NCBI GenBank assembly: GCA_002917775.1
Contig: KZ627152.1
Span: 236,154 to 300,153 of the forward strand
From: Glaciozyma antarctica PI12
Lineage: Eukaryota; Basidiomycota; Microbotryomycetes; Kriegeriales; Camptobasidiaceae
Length of the DNA stretch: 64,000 nucleotides
Reading direction: 5' to 3'
Position 1 is the stretch's first letter. Every line of letters starts with the position of its first letter. The notes under the pieces were generated by a model. It did not search any database. It had not been told where the DNA came from and saw only the letters and a program-made list of their open reading frames with translations. The translations under genes and the position numbers were made by a program. Shown here piece after piece: positions 41,193-53,798 of the stretch.

Positions 41193-44100
41193 CTACATCT
41201 CCCCCACCTTCCTTCCTCGCTCCTCCTCCTCGATCCGCCTCCCTCGCTCCTCCTCCCCCTTGACCCTCACCAAGAAGTTGCCCTCCTCCTCGTGCGCCAC
41301 TCCTCCCTCGTCCGCCAACGCCACGAGGCGCTTTTCGTCCCGCACATAGATGGACGGGTAGCGCGCCGAGGGTACGGCGACGTTCGACTGCGTTCGTCCC
41401 TTGTGGCGAAGTTGGAAGTCGAACGGGTTGGGGTCGAAAGCGGGGGAGGGGAAGCCGTTGCTGTCGTACGACGAGCGATGCGAGTTGAACGTGTCTGAGA
41501 TCCCGCTGTCGCGGTTCTTCCGCAAGTCGTCCACGACCTTCCAGATCTGGTCGTCCTGCTCCTCGCGCCTCGGCTCGTCCGCTCCCACCGTCGGCTCTCC
41601 CTCGACATACGACGACCGCGCCGAGCCTTCGTGCTCCTCTGCGTAGTAGTCGTAGATGCTCCCGCCGTAGCCGCTGCTCCTGAACGACCGGATGCTCCCA
41701 TGACTCGGCGAAAGCGGCGGTCGCAAGCTCGGGGAACCTCCTCCGCTCACGCTGAGCATCGACTGGCGCTCCCCCTCGGCTCCGGCATCGACCGCGAGCA
41801 AGCCCTCTGGCAGCTCAGGAACAGGGCCTGCGGTCACGCGGAGCTCCTGCGAAGCCTTGCGACGATGCGAGGATCCGGGAGGAGGAGTTGGAACGCGGTC
41901 GGCGACGGAGCGACGGCTGCTGCTGGAGTTCGCGAGAGCGCGACTGGCGTGGCTCGAGGCGGCGCTCGTCTTTCGACTGTGCGCCGAGACCGAGGGCGTC
42001 GTCGACGAGTTCTCTTGGGGCGTGGAGTCCTGGTCCTCGGAGGGTCGAGACCGAGGGTGGGAGATGAGGCTGTTGGAGGAGGAGGAGGAAGGGTCGCGGT
42101 TGTAGGAGAGGTCGACGAGCTCTTGCGCCTTTTCCGGAGAGAGTCCTAGGTCCTCGGCCGCGTCCCAAAGTTTCCGCATCGAGTCTATTGATTCCTTGCC
42201 TTGATGGCGGCTCCGACCTCCAGGGAGTGGCGCCGAGCGAGGAGGATGGGAGAAGTCGGCGTTCGACTGCTGAAACTGAAGCGAATCCGACTGGCCGCGT
42301 CGCTGGACGTCGAGAGGAGCCGTCTGCGGGACATGGCCGTGCTCTGCCTCCCGTCTCCTTCGCATCGACCCGATATCGTACGAAATCGCTGCTCGACTGC
42401 TGAGGGCGAGCCCGAGACCGATAGCGGCGTCCTTCTGCTCCGTCGACTGCCACCGCTGGTGCACGGGCTGCTGCGTCGTGGGTCGAGCGGTCGTGCTGGC
42501 AGCGGACGCCCGCGACGGGCCCAAGGTCGGGATGCAGTCCTCCTCCGTCGATTGGGGACTGACGTCTGAATGCCGACTGCGACTTGGGGGGGAGGCGACG
42601 CGGGTAAGGTTGTGGCTTCCGTTCGTCGTGTGCGATCCCTCCGAGCGAAGATCGAGCGAAGGCCCCGGGGACCGACTAAAGTTGGTGCGAGTCGATGCGG
42701 GGGACCTGTTGGAGACGTCTGGCGTTTTGGGAGTGATGGGGAAGTCGGAGGGAGAGGCGGCGAACTGGGAGGTAGATTGCGAGGGTGGCGTGAAAGGAGG
42801 AGTCGGTTCGGGACTAGCGCTGTCGAAATCGACGAAGGGAGTGACCTCGTCGCCGTTGAGATGAGGGAGGCGGTCGCGAGACTGCTTCTTCAGCAGCATC
42901 TTGAAGCGAAGGCCGATTCCGTTCTTCTTCGGCCGGTCGTCTCGAGATGCGTCGCGACCGTGCGAGGTTGACGTTGACGGCGGGGACGTTACGAGGGAAG
43001 GGTTGACGATGGGGACGGAGGGGATCCCAGTGGGGCCCGAGACGAATTGAGGCGACGAGATCTGGTTCTTGATCTTGCGAATCGACTTCGTCCGTTCGGG
43101 AGGCTTCGCGGGGTGGCGGGGTGCTGCTTCTTGAGCGCCATCGTCGCCATCGTCGCTTGGTTACGGACGTCACGGATGAGGATGGATTGGGTCGAAGCCG
43201 GGTTTCGAAGGGGCATCGAGCGAGGGACACGAGGAGGTGGGTTGAGGTCGAGCTCGACGGCGTCGCCGAGAGAGGGAGTGAAAGGGGGTAGGTCGCGAGA
43301 GGTGTCCCGTGCGAAAGGGTCGTCGAGCTGTTCCAGCTCGAGATCTGGCTCCGTCTCCTGATCCTGATCCCAAAGGCCGGAAATCTTGGCTGGAGCGTCG
43401 GTCAAGTCAGTACCGGGTCGGAGAGCGGAGAGAAGATGGCTTACAGGAGCTGGTAAGACCGCTGTACTCGAACGCGTCCGATTGAGCTATCGAAGGCGTG
43501 TAGAACGGTTCCTGCAGCGACGACGGCGTCGTCTCGCTCGAGCTCAGGTCCTCTTCCGCCATCGGCAACTCTACTTCCGTCGCCAACGAGGTTGAAGGAG
43601 GCCGCGACGAGCTCAGCGCGTCGTCTTTGACCGACTCCTTCGTCGACTCGTTCGAGCTTCGACTCCGTCCTGCGCCCGAATCGGAAACAGACGAAGGCGT
43701 GGCGGCTCCTGCCTTGCGTTCAGCCCGTCTGTTGGCGGAGCGCACGAGGGTATCCTGCAGTCAATAGGTTAGAATGAGCTTCGACTTCTCTAAGGCGTCC
43801 GTGGGAGGGGACCCACTTGAATCACGAGGAGATCCTCGAGGACGAGCTCTGATCCTCCGGACGTTGGTTGAAGATCCTTGAGAAGGTCATCCGAGGGTCG
43901 CCTACTGGCTGCGGACGTTGCTCGAAGGAAGTCGTCGTCCAAAGATGCTGCCGATCCACGTCGAACCTGCTCCGAGTTCGGGGACGAGTGGAGAGATTCC
44001 TCGAGCGTTGGAGGAAGGTCGAGCTGGTAGTTCTCGTCGTCGCTCCCTGCCAACTCGGCGTGATAACTCGATCCCGTCGACCCGAGAGAGGTTGTCGAGA

Positions 44101-45867
44101 CATTCGCTCCTGGCGAGAAGGGCGTCGATGGACCCGTTGACGCCGAGGAGGAAGCAGCACAGACCCTTCCGCTATCCTCTGCCTTCAGCTCTGTCGCAAC
44201 CGATCCTCGGGTCGACGCGCTGGACCCAAGGTCGAAAGGTTCATCGTCGACCGCTCCCCAGTGCGCCGGGATCCGCGAGGGACTGAAAGCCCCCGGCATC
44301 TCCGGGCTGTCCCCTTCTTCCGACGTCTCGTCCATCGCCTTTGTTTCGACTGAGTGGACGCTGAGGGCGGAGGACTTCGACGACGATGAGGTTTGGCGAG
44401 CGAGCGAATAGTCTTCGCGCGAGCTGACTGAAGGGATGGGTGTAGGGGAGAGGACGCGGTGATCGGAGCCGGCAAGGGAGTGGGTGGTGGACGTTCGTTT
44501 CGGAGAGGGAAATAGGTGGTCAGGGATGGAGGAGGGAGAAGGGAGGGTCGTAGACGAGTCGGATTTGGCGAGTGATCGAAGTGAAGGGACGGCTTGGAGA
44601 GGGGGAGAGACTAGAGGAGCGGCGACTTTGGCGTCTTGGGAAGAGGTCGAAGGCGCAAGGCGGTGGAAGAAGGGGTCAATGGGCTCGGTGTCGTGCCCTG
44701 CGGCGGAGGAGGTCGCTAGGGAGAGGTGACCGCTGCTCGAAGTCGTCCCTGTAACCTCTTAGTGCGCATCTTCTTCTTGCGGTACCTCCCCCGCCAAGCG
44801 CACGTACGTCTTCGAGAGCTCCATCTCAATGTCGTCCAGTACCCTCGAGATCCGGTTCAGCTGGCGGTTCGAGAGCTGTGGAAGCGCGAGGGACCCATCC
44901 TCTCCTCCTCCTCGCACGTCCTCATCCTTGAATGCGTCCGCCCGCTCTGCATAGGCGTCCGTCTCCTCCATCGTCCCGGTACTCTCGGTCAAGTCCTCGC
45001 TATCGAGCGCGAGCATCCCCTCCTCGTCGTCGTCCGGGGCAACAGAAGGGCTTCGCCGCGTCCTCGGTGAGCCATTCGACCTGAGGCTTATCGACGAGGA
45101 GCGTTTGTTCATCTTGAGCTGCGCGACGGACTGCACGCGTCCTCCAAACATCGAGTTCCCTCCTCTTCGGAAGTTGGCGATGGTCGGGGTCGAGGTGACG
45201 GTTGGGGTAGTAGGAGAGGGAGGATCGATGGTGTAGGGAAAGGGTACGGAGGAGGAGGCGTCGCCAAAGGAGGAGGCCGTGTACGGAGGGTCGCGTTCGA
45301 GGTCGGAGGTCGAATGGGAGTGGGAGGAAGCTGATTGCGAAGCGCTCGCGTTGTCGTAAGGCGGTGAGCTCCAGTCGCGCTGTCGAAAGTCTTGCGACCA
45401 CGCTGGAGCGGAACGAAAAGGCTGGTGAGGCTCTTCGCTGAGGCTTTGGAGCTGATACTGCGCGAGCACCGCATCCACCTCGAACGCCGTGAGTCGACCT
45501 GTTTCGTGTTGCGCACTGCGAGAGACCCTCGGTCAGCACCCATAGCCTGGGGCAATCCACGCTGAAGTGGAACTCACGCAAGGTGCGACTGCATCGTCGA
45601 AAAGTCCACCAGGGAGCCATCCTCAGCGCGGAGTAGGGTGAAGCGTCTCGTGAGGTGAGGCTTAGGGCATGCCACAGGTTAGCTGTGTGTCCCTTAGTGC
45701 GCAGAGCGCAGAGACTCACAAGGATCAGGCTCGTCCTAAAGTCCTTCACTTGAGGGAGCACTGGCGTCCTCTGTTGTTCCTTAGCTGGAGGCGCCGATGT
45801 CTTGACCTCGTTCCCTGCCGCTTCCTTCCTCTTCCGCGCATCACTCTTGCGTCGGAACCTGTTCATA
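41193..45867 (-). CDS. Large Ser-rich disordered protein with a conserved N-terminal motif
   Basis: Reads leftwards as one long gene. Exon 1 from the ATG at 45867: MNRFRRKSDARKRKEAAGNE, VLPQVKDFRTSLIL; exon 2 PHLTRRFTLLRAEDGSLVDF; exon 3 AQHETGRLTAFEVDAVLAQY. The FRTSLIL...RF..LR pattern is shared with large fungal proteins of unknown function. The rest is Ser/Pro-rich with short conserved islands (ELSKTYVRLAGE; DTLVRSANRRAERKAG; TKSIRKIKNQISSPQFVSGP; MLLKKQSRDRLP; QIWKVVDDLRKNRDSGISDT; YPSIYVRDEKRLVALADEGG), ending RGRKVGEM. About 1,400 residues. Two places need one missing base: the C5 (plus strand) run 44786-44790, where otherwise translation stops at 44759, and about 43100. If the first is real, this is two genes, the second without an ATG. 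Function unknown. Confidence 0.7.
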
Positions 45868-46288
45868 GCCGGTACGAGAGAGAGACGCCGCGAGAGCCAG
45901 TCGATCTGTCGATCTGAGGTTCGGTGTGGGACGGGGATGACTCTCACCACGCGCGTATGTCGCGTAAGGAGAGTTGCGCGCGCGTGTGTGCTCGAGGGAT
46001 CGTTGTGCGAGTCGTGTGGCGATAGGCTGGATGACGGTTTGGAGGAGACGGGGGGAGGGAGGAGAGAGGGTCGGAGGAACGAGCTCGACACAACTTCACC
46101 GCGGCGAGCTGGCGAACACTCGACGAAGGTGCGCAGGCAGTGGTATCGGTTGCAAATAGAGGAGTATATGTACAAAGATGGGTTGCGAGTGGTCCTACAG
46201 AGCGTGGAAATTGAGCGACAGCAGACGCGCTCTCCGCTCGAGATCGTCTTCGCGCTGTGGAACAGTCCATCAGCAAAGCAAGCACTCC
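45868..46288. promoter_or_regulatory. Upstream region of the large disordered gene
   Basis: About 420 bp, with a GCGCGCGTGTG run near 45969-45980 and a TATATG-type sequence on the minus strand near 46170. No gene seen. Confidence 0.35.
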
Positions 46289-48698
46289 TCAAGTAATGAC
46301 TCGACGAACCTTCTCGTTGAGGTGAAGCACGAGTACGACGATCCCGAGGAGGATGATGGCTGCTCCGAGAGCGACGGTGACCCAGGGGATCCAATCTCCG
46401 GGGTGGAGGTAGAGCTCGCGACTCCAGCTTCCGGGGTCGAGTCGTCCTGCAGGCTGGTACGGGTCGATGACGACTTGCGAATTCGGAATCAAGCCTTCGA
46501 CGTTGATGTAGTGCTCCGGCTGGCGACGTGTCGAGCCGATAAAGAGGTTCTCGACGTAGTTGTTCGTGCGGCCGAGTCCAAAGTACGAATAGGGTGTCCC
46601 GAGGGCGAAGTACGAAGTCTGAGGAAGCTGCCCGACTAGAGTAGGAACGTAAATCAGCGTGGATGGAGACAGCGGCGGCGCCGAGCGTACCCTGAGTGGC
46701 TTTCCTAGCCCCAGTCGGGTCGAGCACGGTAAACTTGTAGGACGCGCCTGAGTAGCTTACGCCGTACGGCTGCACACCAGAATGCGTCAGCAAAAGAAAG
46801 CAGTCGAGGCGCGAAAAAACTCACGCGGTAGCGACTCTCTCCAGGTTCCTTCGGCTCGCACCATCCTTGACAAGCTCCGTTCAGAACTGGAAGTTTCCGT
46901 GAGTTCGTCTTTCGAGCTTTGCAGCGAACGACCCACCGAGAGCCTTGAGGAAGAACGCATCGTGGAAGTAGTTGTTCTTGATAAAGTTAATCTGCCTCGC
47001 TGCTCCCGAGTTGCCACTCCTCTGCATCATAATATCGAGCGAGCCCTGCATCAAGCCGCATCAGCCACCTTCGCAAGGCCCAGAAAGAAAAGCCGACGCC
47101 GACGCACATCATCATCCATGTCCACCCAGTGCACGCTCTCCGCATCTTTGATCTTGGTCAACACCTCGGCGCCATCAAAGACAACTCGGAACGCCCTGCG
47201 ACCTTTCTGAATCTCCCCCGGCGTGCAGCTGACTTTGTCGCATGGGCGGGATTCGAGGAGGTTGACGCTTCGTGCTCCGCCGTGCGAGGTGATGATGAGC
47301 AGGTCGGGATAGCCGTCGATATTGAAGTCGCCGATGGAGGGAGGAGTGGGGAACAAGCCACGGAAGGCGGTGGACTCGGTGACGAGAGAGGCGGAGGGAA
47401 TGAGGGCCGAGATGGGAATCGTGGTAAAAGCCTGCTCAATGAGGTGTGAGCCAAGGAATGAGAAGAGGAGAGGAAGGACCCCACATCGTTGGACGGGTCC
47501 AGGGAGAAGTCAAAGCTAAAGTTCGAGTCGGCGAGACACAGAGCTTCTGGGTCACGGCAGGGACCGACTTGACGAGTTGATGGGCCGGTGCAAAGTGGCA
47601 TCTGCGAGTTGTAGGCGATCGAGAGGCTGCACTTGCCGTCGGTCGAGCAGGAAGTGATGACGAGATCGATTGTACCGTCGCGGTCTGCGCCTTCGCATGA
47701 GCTGTGCTCGACGATAAAGGGAGCGGAAACGCACCCATGTCTGCGAACCCAATACTCTTCGTCCCTTTGGGTAGATCTCCTTGGCGTGCAAGCCTGAAGC
47801 CGTCCTCCTTGTCGTTGAGCCAGATCTGGTACGAGAGGTCCGTCGGAGACCGACCGTTCTGGCAGGTGAGGAAGATGTCGGCGAGGCAGTCTCCGTCTAG
47901 ATCGATAAAGGCGTTCGAGTGGGGCGTCGGGAACTTGCAGTCGAAGTTGGGTAGGTCCTGGAGCGGGGGTTGAGTGCTGCGAGAGCGTCAGGTGCGGGGG
48001 GATGGGCAGTGTGCGAAAGGGACGGACATGTTGAAGACGGCAGTGTTTCCTGACTCCTCCCAGACGTTGTTCCACAGCACTGGAGCCGAATTGGAGTCCG
48101 CAGAGAAGCCCAAAAGATCCGTCCGCATGTCTCCCGTCGCGTCGAAAGGCAATGGCTGCCCCAGGCCAGACGAAGGCAGCACGTACGGCGCAGCTGCATG
48201 CAAGCCAGTCAGCTACATTCCCTCAGGTCCCACCCTCTCACGTTACTCACAGAGGCTCCCGTCACTCTGCTGAAGGTACACCTGCATCTCCAGCGTCTCG
48301 TCCGAACCCCACCACCCTCCCGGATTCTTGCTCCCCATCAACAGCACGTCCAACCTCCCATCATAATCAAAGTCCCCCGGCACGACATTCACGACAACAA
48401 AGTCGCTGTTGGTCCTGATGCGACTCTCGACCTTCTCCACCCATGTGTAGCTCGGGCGGTTCCAGGTGTAGACGGAGAGGGATCGCTGGTCGGAGCTGAG
48501 GAAGAAGAGGTCGAGGAGCTGGTCGGCGTTGTAATCTCCAAAGGCGGCGACAAGTCCGGTCTTGGGGAGCCCGAGAGATCCGACCTCGATGAGGTGTTCG
48601 TCGACGTAGCGCTGCTCGACGCCAGGGACGCCTGGCCAGAGGGCTTCCGATATGGATGCGAGGGATAAGAGCAAGAGAGGCACTGGAAGCAACCTCAT
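46289..48698 (-). CDS. FG-GAP repeat membrane protein, TIP/ITFG1 (LINKIN) homologue
   Basis: Type I membrane protein with a secretory-pathway beta-propeller. Signal peptide MRLLPVPLLLLSLASISEAL, then FG-GAP repeats: VAAFGDYNADQLLDLFFLSS, VPGDFDYDGRLDVLLMG, LPFDATGDMRTDLLGFS, AFIDLDGDCLADIFLTC, DRDGTIDLVITSC, IGDFNIDGYPDLLIITS, VHWVDMDDDGSLDIMMQRSG, with DxDxDG-type calcium loops. A conserved block follows (RPYGVSYSGASYKFTVLDP, QLPQTSYFALGTPYSYFGLG, NYVENLFIGSTRRQPEHYIN), then one helix WIPWVTVALGAAIILLGIVV and a short cytosolic tail LHLNEKVRRVIT. Complete at about 640-660 residues. Function in fungi is not established. Divergent from MSS51 with 154 bp between starts. Confidence 0.92.
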
Positions 48699-48852
48699 CT
48701 CAGTCCTGGACGGGTTGCGGTCGATTCCAAGCTGGGCGTCGTCGAGGTTAGTTCGGGGGAGAGCTGTCCGCGAGGCGAGCGTCTCCTCTTTCACTTCCTC
48801 CCTTCCCGCTGACTCTCAGTCGGATCCTCAGCTACGTAGCAACAGCGTAGCC

Positions 48853-50389
48853 ATGTCGTCCACCACGCTCAGGTACTCAGCCAGGCTCAGGACGCCGACT
48901 TCCTCCTCCTTCGCCCGACCCTCCTCCCATCGAACCCTCTTCGGCTTTGGCAGCAAGAAGTCTCCCCTCCCCGCACCTCCGGTCCCCACTCTCGCCCAGA
49001 ACGAACTCTTCCATCCTCTCTCGAAATCTCCCTTTCCCGAGATGGTCGCCAAGGGCGAGCGGATCAAGGCGCTGGCCTTCTGCCCCGTCTCGATGGACAA
49101 GTACAAGGAGCAAGTGCACGTCGCGTTCGAGTGCCCCGATTGCGGGTACCCCACGCATGCGACCGAGGAGCGTTGGGCAGAGGACACGGAGAAGGGGAGG
49201 TACTGGCCGCGATTGAGGGAGGCGAATGAGGATGAGCACGATTTGCGTAGTGGAAGGGAGATGACCGAGTTCAAGCTGCCCGGTACGTCTGGGTTGTACT
49301 TGGTCAATGGTGGAGGAGAGCTGACTGAGCGGATCTGGCACGCAGGAGAGCAGCCTTACGAGGAGGCCGTCTCGATGGGCAACTGGGACGTCTTCCTCTA
49401 CACGCGTGGCTTCCCCTCGATCGACACGGAACGCTCAAGACGACACGTTTCCAAGCTCCTCACCTTCCCCCTCTCGATCGGATCCATCCTCCACGAGAAC
49501 AGCCCATACAACCTCCGGAACCAGCGCCTTCTCCCCGAGGGCCTTCGCTCGCTCTTCGGTGCGTTCCTTGCCCGCTCCTTGGTTCCGCCGTCCCTAACCA
49601 GACTCACTTCTTCCGCAGCACTCCGCCAAACCCTCCACCCTCCCCCTGGCTCCTCCCTCGCGCGCACCTCGCGTCCCCCGGCCCCTCTCCGCATCTTCAT
49701 CCTCGGCGCGCGCGCCGAATCGTCCCTTCCATCCCACGTCCTCGCCCAGCTCTCCCACCTCTTCCCCCGCATCCCCCTCCACCTTTTCTTCGTCGGACCC
49801 GAAGCCCACATCCCCGCCAGCTCGCAAACCCCGACGAGCGACTCGGTGTACGGTGTACCGAGCTACACGCGCATCGACAACGAGAACCTCACAATGACGA
49901 ACCTCCAGTGCGACTATGCTGAGGTGCACGATGGACTCGGCCCGTTCGACCCGTACCAGGACGTCTTCTTCTCCTTCTCGCCCGGGTTCGGCTTCCCCGC
50001 CGAGGACGACCCGACCAAGACGCAGCTCGAAGCCAACTGGCTCGGTGCCGTGCAGAAGATCCTCGAGACCAAGTGCGCCATGTTCTGCACGGGCTTCTCC
50101 CCCGCCGATGTCGAGCGGGACGTCGTCGCGCTCGACAAGAGCGAGGGGATCAAGGGTGAGTTCGATTGGCTCTTGACGCCCGGGGAGAACGTCTTTGGAA
50201 GCGAGAAGTGGGAGATTGCAGAGTTTGACCCGAGGGTCGCTGTCAAGAGCAACTGGGGAATCTGGGGCATTCGGTGCGTTGATTTTGAGCTGGATGAGCA
50301 GCGCGATACGTTTGCTGACGTTCGGTCGTTTCTGTAGGGGCAAGCGGTACGAGGTGCGCGACGGAGAGGAGGCGCAGACGGATAAATGA
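48853..50389 (+). CDS. MSS51: MSS51-type mitochondrial translational activator of COX1
   Basis: In yeast, Mss51 activates COX1 mRNA translation and binds newly made Cox1, coupling synthesis to complex IV assembly. The N-terminus MSSTTLRYSARLRTPTSSSF is basic and Ser-rich, as expected of a mitochondrial presequence. Then NELFHPLSKSPFPEMVAKGE, a zinc-finger region AFCPVSMDKYKEQVHVAFEC-PDCGYPTHATEERW, ANEDEHDLRSGREMTEFKLP, MGNWDVFLYTRGFPSIDTER, SRRHVSKLLTFPLSIGSILH, and the C-terminal MSS51 domain (IFILGARAESSLPS, DVFFSFSPGFGFP, LEANWLGAVQKILETKCAMF, CTGFSPADVERDV, NWGIWGIRGKRYEVRDGEE). About 455 residues, three introns, no frame break. Confidence 0.92.
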
Positions 50390-50474
50390 GGGAATTGCAG
50401 GGGTATTGGAAGTACGAGGGTATAGAGATGTGAATGCACCATTCCTTTCGCAACGTGCGTTCTTGTCGAAGTCC

Positions 50475-51862
50475 TCAGTTGAACGCTCGCAGCAGTGCGA
50501 AACTGACGTTGATACAGCAGCCGAGCACGATGCTCATTTGCATCCTGTGGAGAAGGCGTTAGAATCGCATGTCTCGAGGTGATTCACAAGAGCGGCCTGC
50601 TCACCGTTTGGAGAAGATCGACGTGCGGAAGAAGAAGAGGACGAGGAACGGGAAGAAGAACCCGCAGCAGACACCTTGAAGCAGTGTACTGTAGACTCCT
50701 TGCGACGCTGAGGACGGAGGACGTCAGCAAGATTCCGCGAGGGATCGACGAACAGGACGCACAAGTTTCGGCAGCAGCTTCGTTCTGTCCAGTCAGTCCT
50801 TCCATCCACTGATCTTCCAAAGCCCGCGCGTGTTCGTCTTCATCTGTGCCAGAGACGAGGATCAGCTCCAGAGTCGTGAGAGTTTAGCGCAAGGCGATGC
50901 GACGCACCTCCGTCGACAGGCGCCGCAGCAGCGTTGGCACGAAACTCCTCCCGCATCGTCGCAATCTCAGCATCTGAGAACCCGGCATCTCGCAAGCGAT
51001 CAAAGCCTTGAAGCGGGGTGATTTGAGTCGTCTGCAAGCAAGGAGGGGTGAGCTACCGATCCTCCCTCACGCGCTCCCAGCTCACTCACCTGCACCCGTT
51101 CCCCCTCAATCTCGTCGTCCTCCATCCCGTCTCCTACTGAGCAGTGCAGCCACACGCGGTTATCCTCTGCTTCCGTTCCAGCCAAGACGTTCTTCCCATC
51201 GGCCTCCTTGCCCTTGCCCTTGACGTCCTGGGGTAGCCCGTTCTCCTTCTCGCTCCGCACCGACACTCCAATCTCCCTCCCCACCGCTTCCAGCCCTTCG
51301 AGCGCACCCTCCAACAGCGCTTCCCCATTCCCCTGGGTCTCCTGCCGAACGAGCCTGGCGCGTCGCGAGAGGAGTTGAGTCGTGTACGGTACTAGAAAGG
51401 TGCCATCGGTGAGGAGGCGGCCAAGCTGGATGAGTCGTAGGCGCCGAGGTCGACCGTCGACGGTCAAGGAGGGTCGTAGGAAGCGGATCTGCGTGACCGC
51501 AAGTCGTCAGTGCCCCACTAAGAAGAGCAGCACCTCCAACGTACACGTCGCTTGACCTCCCGCACACTCTCCTTCTCTCCAACCCAAAGATCTATGAGAT
51601 CCTCCTGTCCTTCTGTGAACCGAATCGAGAAGCTCATCCCCCCCGGCCCCTCCGCTGCCTCCTCATCATCTGCCTTGTCCTTGCCCTGCTTCGCTGCTCT
51701 CCGCTCGAGGGCCGTCGGTCGAGAAGCGGCTGGAGGGGGTGGATAAGAAGTAGAGGAGCTGGGACCGGCGGTGACGGGGAGGGGTAGGCCGAAAGGGGAT
51801 GAAGTGCGTGGTGGAGGGGAGTGGGGTGCGTCGTCTGGGATGCGGGAGTAGGAGGGAGCCAT
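50475..51862 (-). CDS. DSC3: DSC E3 ubiquitin ligase complex subunit 3
   Basis: Golgi/endosome membrane ligase subunit; in fission yeast the DSC complex is needed for SREBP cleavage and for quality control. MAPSYSRIPDD and a Pro/Ser-rich stretch lead into an ubiquitin-like domain (MSFSIRFTEGQEDLIDLWVG, KESVREVKRRIRFLRPSLTV, RRLRLIQLGRLLTDGTFLVP). After a linker comes the conserved DUF2407_C region: LQGFDRLRDAGFSDAEIATM, REEFRANAAA, DEDEHARALEDQWMEGL, YSTLLQGVCCGFFFPFLVLF, FFRTSIFSKRMQMSIVLGCC, ending ALLRAFN, with two hydrophobic helices. About 360 residues, five introns. The fit is over the full length. Confidence 0.9.
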
Positions 51863-52800
51863 CTGGCTTGCTGATGCTGTGGGATCCTCTAGCAGCTCTT
51901 TCCAGCGAGCGAGTGTGGCTGGGAGAAGGGGTCTGAGTGGGACAGATCCAGTCGCGAAAGGAGAGGGAGAGGAGCAGGGGCGTGTTAGTGCAAGGTCTCA
52001 CGTCGCTCAAGTCCCTCTCTCTCCTGCCAACCTCGCGCAACCCCAGATGGTCCTGACAGGCGCTTCTCAGCTTCTCGCCAATCACTCCTGCTCTGCCGAT
52101 GTGCTGTCTCCAGCCGCGGCGCGCCTACGGCTCCGCTACCCCCGCTCTGACCTCGCTGAGCTCTCTCTCGCTCAGCTTCATCCTGCGTTCTGTTCAGCCT
52201 CTAAAATGAAGCGCTGTTCGTCGAGGCTCCCACAGGCGCAACGGTGGTTGGGAATTCGCAGCGAAAGCGGTTCACCTGGCCTTTCGTCCGGATCGCGTTG
52301 CTGCTTCGAGTCCGGCCCTCGCGGCGGGACTTGGTCGATATCGCGCTCAGTTCAGTCTTTCCGATGGCACGATCTCTCTCTTCTTCCACCTGTCCTAGGC
52401 CGGGAGGAGATGAGCGCGTCGAATCACGTCAACCACCTCAAAATCAGTCGCGTGCGAATTCGATTTCGTCTCTTCGGCAGGACTGGAGGACACGCCTCTC
52501 CCACAGAGTTACAGGTCAGCGAGCCAGTCTATCTTCCTTGCGGAGACGCCATACTGACTCGTTCTCGAGTTTGCAGTAAAAACGCGGTCTAGACGCAAGT
52601 TGTTCCCGCCATCTCTCCCATCGCGCGCGCAAGTTTGACCAGCCTCTTCTCTCAACTTTAGCGTCAGCGACCTCAAGCCGAGCCTACACAAGGTTTCCTT
52701 CTCTTCCCGTCTCCCTCTTCCTCTTCCTCTTCCACCTCAACATCCACCTCAACACCGCGCACGCCATCACTCAACAACCCTCCTCCTTCCTTCCTTCAAC
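51863..52800. other. Long stretch (938 bp) with no gene recognised
   Basis: Lies between divergent DSC3 and the secreted-protein gene. Open frames here (for example 51879-52592 plus) have no motif or plausible splice pattern. The last 120 bp are strongly CT-rich, a typical leader for a highly expressed fungal gene. It could hold a small non-coding RNA that I cannot identify. Confidence 0.4.
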
Positions 52801-53608
52801 ATGCGCTCGTCTTCCGCCCCCCTCTTCGCCCTCCTCGCCCTCCTCCCTCGCCTCTCCGAAGCCATGTTCTTCACTTCGCCATCACCCAGCACCACGTGGG
52901 CTTCGGCAGCTGGACAGTCTGTGACCTGGTCTCACCAGCGCGGGGATCCCACAGTCGGAACGATTCTTCTCCAGGCGATCGGGTACGTTGAGTGATGGAA
53001 AGCGCATGGATTGGAGCTGACTGCTTGCCGTAGAACCCGGAGCACGGTGGTAGTCGCAACTGGCGTCGATCTGCTCGCGGAAACGTTCACCTTCCCCTCG
53101 GGCGTCGCTCTCCGTTCCAACTCGCAGACCTACGTACGTCCAGTACTTTGAAAGCATGCCGTGTGTGCATTCTCTGACCCTTTGCTATACAACAGGAGCT
53201 TCTCATCGTCAACAGCGCCGACATTTCCTACGTCTACACGCAGGTTGGACCTTTCGGCATCTCCTCCTTCAGTGCTGTCACCACCAAGTCTAAGGACGAC
53301 GGAGTCGTCGTCTCCTCCGACCCCTCCCTCCTCCTCCTCCACCACCACCCCTGCACCCACGACCAGCAGCTCGGCCCCTGCAGCGACCTCGAGCTCATCA
53401 GACGAGACCGTCACTTCGACCGCCGACCCCTTCGACCGTTACCTCGGATCCTGGAGCAGGCACCTCGGACGTTGTCATCACCCAGACCCGTACGGCCTCG
53501 ACATTTCCGACCATCGGGAGCTCAGGAACTTCGGGAAGCTGGAAGCTCGAGTCGAGGTGGACGGGAGCAGTGGTGCTGGCTGCGGTGGTTGGGAGCGTGT
53601 TGGTATAG
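52801..53608 (+). CDS. Kre9/Knh1-like, Ser/Thr-rich GPI-type cell-surface protein
   Basis: Secreted wall protein. The signal peptide MRSSSAPLFALLALLPRLSE is followed by a Kre9/KNH-type beta domain: MFFTSPSPSTTWASAAGQSV, TWSHQRGDPTVGTILLQAI, TVVVATGVDLLAETFTFPSG, ELLIVNSADISYVYTQVGPF, GISSFSAVTTKS. Then a Ser/Thr/Pro stalk (STTTPAPTTSSSAPAATSSS) and STVTSDPGAGTSDVVITQ, ending WTGAVVLAAVVGSVLV and TAG at 53606-53608, a hydrophobic tail typical of GPI attachment. Two single-base frame breaks are needed: somewhere in 53305-53345 and at the C4 run 53427-53430. About 240 residues after correction. The gene has a very CT-rich leader, suggesting strong expression. Confidence 0.78.
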
Positions 53609-53798
53609 AAGGAACACGGAGGGGATTTTGTAGTTCGGGATACAGATGCAGTAGTGCATTTGAGCCGTTGTCGTCACAAGCCCGAGCGTTGTCCAGCGAG
53701 CGAGCAGTCCGTCGGCGACGAGACTCGGAGCGATACGATATCGATTCGCAGTCAACAAAGATCTCGGAAACTCTCCCAGCGTCCCTCCTCCAAACTAC

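Noticed and set aside
41815-42453. Long alternative-frame ORFs inside the large disordered gene (both strands)
   Set aside because: They are Arg/Pro-rich products of the GC-biased third position; the Ser-rich frame is the one that continues with neighbouring exons.
51879-52592. Long plus-strand open frame upstream of the GPI-type gene
   Set aside because: Arg/Ser-rich shadow-like translation without motifs or introns; long open frames are common in GC-rich DNA on any strand.
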